64,000 nt of DNA, taken from contig NW_026251727.1 in assembly GCF_025024155.1 (NCBI RefSeq), forward strand, positions 430,506-494,505, read 5' to 3'. Shown here in pieces: positions 60,401 through 64,000 of the stretch (its first letter is position 1; each line of letters begins with the position of its first letter). The notes beneath the pieces are model-generated. The model worked only from the letters and a program-made list of their open reading frames with translations, was not told the origin of the DNA and did not search any database. The stretch is from Gamsiella multidivaricata (Eukaryota; Mortierellomycota; Mortierellomycetes; Mortierellales; Mortierellaceae). Position numbers and translations under genes: made by a program.

Positions 60401-63400
60401 GCTCCTCCGCAACCAGCAATTCGAGATCAAAGGCTGTCTGCTCCAGGGCAGAGTACTCGACTTCCTGCAGTACCGAAAACTGGTACTTGCCGTCCATGCA
60501 AATCTCATTCGCGGCCGCGACGACGGCCTCGAGGGCCTTGCTGTTCAGAGCAAAGCAACTGGATCGCTCCAAACTTCCAAGCCTGGCCTTCACAGCATCA
60601 ATCTGCTGAGCAATCGCGGTCTCGACACGGACAAGGTCAGCATGGAACTTGGCGTGGAGTGCAATCTCCTTGGAGGTCTCGTGGATGTAGTCCATTCGGT
60701 CCTTAGCAGCGTCGATACGGACCGGGACCGATTCCAACCGCTCGTCAAAGTAAGCCCTGTTTGCCTCTAGGATAACTTGGTGGCTCGTCTGGAGGTCTGG
60801 GCTCAGTTCCATGGCATTGACCATGTCGACACGTTCCTTGAGATCACGAGCCTGATCTTCAACGTCTTCAACCATCTTCAAGAGCGCCTCCTCTTCCGGT
60901 TGGAAGGCGTCCCAGTGCATCCATCTCAGCGCCTCGACGCGCTTCTCCAGCTTGTCCAGTCCCTCTTTCTCGAACCGCACGAGAGCGCCGTGGAGTTCTG
61001 ACCAGGCCTTCATTTGCTTGAGAATCTCGCGGTAGCCGGCAGACTCGGTCTTTGTCGCAGCCCAGGCGGAATCCACAGCCTCGGAATGCCGCTGACGGTC
61101 AGCCTTGTGCTCTTCCGCACCATAAAGGGTGTTGATCTTGTCCTTGAGTTCGACATAGGCATTCTCCTGCTCCGCGAGCTCTCCGTGGAATCGCAAAGTA
61201 TCCGTTTCAAGACGGGCAATCGCGGTTTTGACCGAGTCCGCCTGCTTGCTCGAGTGATCCACATCGTCGTTCGTGGCGAAATGACCGCAGGCATCCCATA
61301 GCTGGCCGAGTTCCTCAAGTTGCGCCTCAGACCAGGCCAGGAACTTCTCCTTGGACTCCTCAAACTTCGCAATCTCCTTGGCTCGCAGGACGCGGAGCCG
61401 CTCAAGTTCACGCTCCTCATCCATACGAATACGCTCCTTCAGGGCCGAGGCAACGGTTCCGGACTGCTGCTCCAGTGCATCCAGCATGGCCTGCGTCTTA
61501 GAGTCGAACTCTGACAGCTTGGATGCGATATCGTGGTCGAGCTGCGCGATTTTATTCCGGTTCTGTTCGATGGTATCTTCGAGGTCATGAATAACCGGCT
61601 GGTCGCGCAAGGAATCCTTGGTCAAATCTTCGTCAGCACGTCCATCCTTGTCCTGATTGACAGCCGTGATCTCGGCCTCAACCTTCTTCTTGTGCTCTGC
61701 CATGTTCTTGACCTCTTGGCGCAGGGCATCAAGACGACTTGCGAGCGTCTCTAAGGCCTCCTGGGACAGTTGGGACAGCTCGTTGACAGAAGGCAAATCC
61801 TTGGAGAGATTGGAAGACCCTGCTGTCTCAGATGAAGATAGGGAGGTGGTTGGCGCAGTAGATGCCTGGGTTGACTTGGAACGGTCCCCAGACATCGTCC
61901 TGGCAGAGGCAGCAGCAACATCATTCTTGGTCGCTGCTCCAAGGGTGCCATCGTTATGATCGTCAGACACCTTGGACAAGAGCTCTCTGGATTCCTCGTT
62001 CAAGAGACGCGAAACCTTCACGGTAGTTTCATCTGCCCAGTTCAACATCCCCGAAACCTTCTCCAGTTTGCCGATCTTGTCCAAAATAGCACGGTCCTGG
62101 TCCTGCTGAATCGCCTCGAGCTCCAGACGTCGCTTGAAGACCTCTCTGCTCAGCATCTCATTGTCAAGGGACTGCTTCGCAGCATTGACCCGAGCACGAC
62201 ACTCCTGGATGTGTTTGGAAACGTTTGCGTTTGCTTTCTGTGATGCGGCTCTGGCCTCGTCCGTAGAGTCGTCCATGGGGTAGTGCAGTGAACCGAAGTC
62301 CGCTTCCAGAGCCTGCGCCAGTGAGGGGATCTTTGCTTCCAGATCCTTAAACGCGATCTCATCTAAAGAATACAAAGAAAAAAATTAATGATATAAGAAT
62401 AATAGTGAGTATCGAAGCCCTGTCTTTTCGTTCGCCAAGATTCAACTTCAACGAACGCATTTGCTTGAAGGGTCGACTTACTGTCTCCGCTCCTCTCACA
62501 GGCAGACAGCGCTGCAAGATCACCCCGGAGTCGTTCCAGTTCATCGATACGCGCGTTCATGGCCTCCAGTGCCTTGCGCTGCTTCAAAACATCAGCACTG
62601 TACGCAATCCTTCTGTGGAGCACTTGGCACTCGTTAGCAAGGCCTGTCTGGCGATCTTGGTACTCGTCTGGAACAGTCCTGTTGATAAACACGAGAGCAC
62701 CGCACAAATTCGTCCAAGCCTGCTCGACTTTGGGCTTTTCCTGGCTCTCGAATGCCTTCAGTCGGTTCTCAAACTCCTTGAGTGACGACTCCAGACGCTG
62801 TATCTCCTGATCAATATCGCCACTCGAAGAATCGACTTCATGGGCCTTCCATTGAACCTGCTCCTTCGCGAACTGGGTAACACTCACATCAAAGTCGTGG
62901 CACCATCCTCGAGCTCGCTCCAGATTCTGCTCCCAAGCAACTTGCTTCTCCAGACACTCCAACTCGTTCGATTTGTGTCGCATTTGCGTCTTGAGTTCCT
63001 GGATTTTATCTTCAATAGCCTCCAAGGATTTTTCCAACTCAAACTGCAGGTGCTTCGAGTGAGAAGTAGCGGTCTCTAGTGCCTTCTTGATCTCTTGCTT
63101 GATCGATTGGAACTCCTGCTCCTTGGCCTCAGTATTGGCTGTCGCCTCAAGCAACTCGGCCTTCAGGCTGCTCAGCTCGCCAGATCGCTTGACCAGAATT
63201 TCGGGATCAGAAACCTGCGACTGATTAAGGGATGCATTCTCACCAGGCCAAGTCGAGAATAGCGCACGAATACGATCGCTGGTTTCTCGGACCTTCTCGT
63301 TCGACGGTTCCAGCCACTGACTGTGAGCCGTCAGATCCTCGGCCAGCGCACGCAGTCCATTTTGGTAACGAAGTAATGCCTCATAATCCTCCAAAAGGGG

Positions 63401-63948
63401 AACAAGCGCCTCGTTCAGTTCCGCAGTGTGATCCATGCGGCTCTTCAGCACGCTCTCAAGACCTGACTGATATTGCTCCTGAATGTGCAAGGTAGTCGCG
63501 TGGATTTTACCCGAAGGCCGGGGTCCGCTTGAAATGACATGGCCAAGTTCTTGGGTGAGAGTCTCGAACTCGGCGCGGATGGTGGAAGCCTTTTCGATCG
63601 CCTCCGACGAAGCCTCCATGTCAGCCTTGAGCTCCATTGCCATGGAACGCAACTTGACATCAACGGCATCGTTCTTTTGAAGATGTGCGACGACTTGGCT
63701 GGCGTGTTGTGCAAGTTGGCCTGCATAGTCCAGTTGAAGGCCGAGCTGGTCGTAGTGGGTCTTGAAGAGGGCGACCTGGCTCTCCAGGTGCGAAGGGATA
63801 GCGTCGTCCGTCGAAGCCGCGACCAGTTCCTTCAAAGCAGAGTATGTGCTCAGAGCCAGGTTGAACCTCGCCTTCTTTTGCTTGGCAGCAAGGGCAACAA
63901 GATGGTCGGTCTGCTGCTTCAAATGCTCAGCTGCTGTATGGTCCAGAT
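57414..63948 (-). CDS. Giant coiled-coil (spectrin-repeat-like) protein with C-terminal GAS2-related (GAR) domain, 5' partial
   Basis: Three exons visible: 63948-62482, 62362-57871, 57756-57414. Phases 1, 1 and 2 close, giving about 2,100 codons. The first visible exon begins with two bases of a split codon after a poly-T/AG acceptor, so the gene continues beyond the right edge. Most of the protein is long helical, heptad-like sequence (for example ELDHDIASKLSEF-type stretches, LERLRVLRAKEIAKFEESKE) with Trp spaced as in spectrin/plakin repeats. A Ser-rich linker (about 1,480-1,960) contains RRSFSLSALSEEDVQQW. Near the C-terminus YVFGDIEPKVCYCRILRSRK, then VMVRVGGGWSELSKFMEDH, is a GAR domain, which binds microtubules in GAS2, MACF1 and dystonin. 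The end is basic (KTRTRKKKELIY). Probable microtubule-binding cytoskeletal linker; CH or EF-hand domains, if any, would lie off the window. Confidence 0.85.
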
Positions 63949-64000
63949 CTATAAAAAAAAAAAAAAAAAAGGGCAACAGGTAGTATAGCCATCAAATTTA
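63949..64000 (-). other. Intron of the GAR-domain gene at the right edge
   Basis: A poly-T run on the sense strand followed by ATAG forms the acceptor for the exon at 63948. The donor exon is not in the window. Confidence 0.7.

Noticed and set aside
57867..62375. Plus-strand frames of 60-185 codons antisense to the GAR-domain gene
   Set aside because: Typical antisense shadows of a long, codon-biased exon; no domain and no splice or promoter signal.

Overview
This window is gene-dense nuclear DNA of a filamentous, early-diverging fungus, most likely a Mucoromycota member close to Mortierellaceae. That placement is inference: introns are frequent, short (about 40-160 nt) and GT-AG; A/T homopolymer tracts of 15-25 nt fill introns and spacers; coding exons are moderately GC-rich; and the repertoire combines fungal core genes with genes often lost in yeasts (augmin HAUS6, WRAP53/TCAB1, LAMTOR5, a GAR-domain coiled-coil protein, FSP1-like oxidoreductases). 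I see no virus, CRISPR array, rRNA or intact transposon. Exon models were built by hand, checking reading-frame phase across every junction.

Layout. 1-8.4 kb (mostly minus): the first exon of a probable mitochondrial precursor running off the left edge, a Rab GTPase of six coding exons, a long spacer with a possible gene relic, and a 691-aa low-complexity protein. 9.6-25.4 kb: HAUS6 (minus), CCT5 (minus), proteasome beta-3 (plus), two tandem FSP1/AMID-type oxidoreductases (minus), RPS23 (plus). 25.5-33.2 kb: a PaaI-type thioesterase-like protein (minus), BRF1 of TFIIIB (minus), and an MFS transporter (plus). 33.7-38.4 kb: a possible tiny membrane protein, tRNA-Lys(CTT), a possible decayed tRNA, and a membrane alpha/beta hydrolase (plus). 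39.4-46.2 kb: a 75-aa lmo0937-like membrane protein (minus), WRAP53 (minus) head-to-head with LAMTOR5 (plus), and an RNF5/RNF185-type RING ligase (minus). 46.5-64 kb (all minus): an ankyrin-repeat protein, ARF6, an 874-aa arginine/glycine-rich orphan, and a very large coiled-coil protein ending in a GAS2-related (GAR) domain, whose 5' end lies beyond the right edge.

There is no operon-like logic. Some themes recur: cytoskeleton (HAUS6, CCT5, GAR protein), membrane traffic and signalling (Rab, ARF6, LAMTOR5), proteostasis (CCT5, beta-3, RING ligase) and RNA polymerase III/RNP work (BRF1, tRNA-Lys, WRAP53). The most notable structural observations are start-codon microexons (3 nt in beta-3, 4 nt in RPS23), two mutually compatible first exons for the Rab gene, the tandem FSP1-like pair sharing an intron position, and a fungal gene for a bacterial-type two-helix membrane protein.
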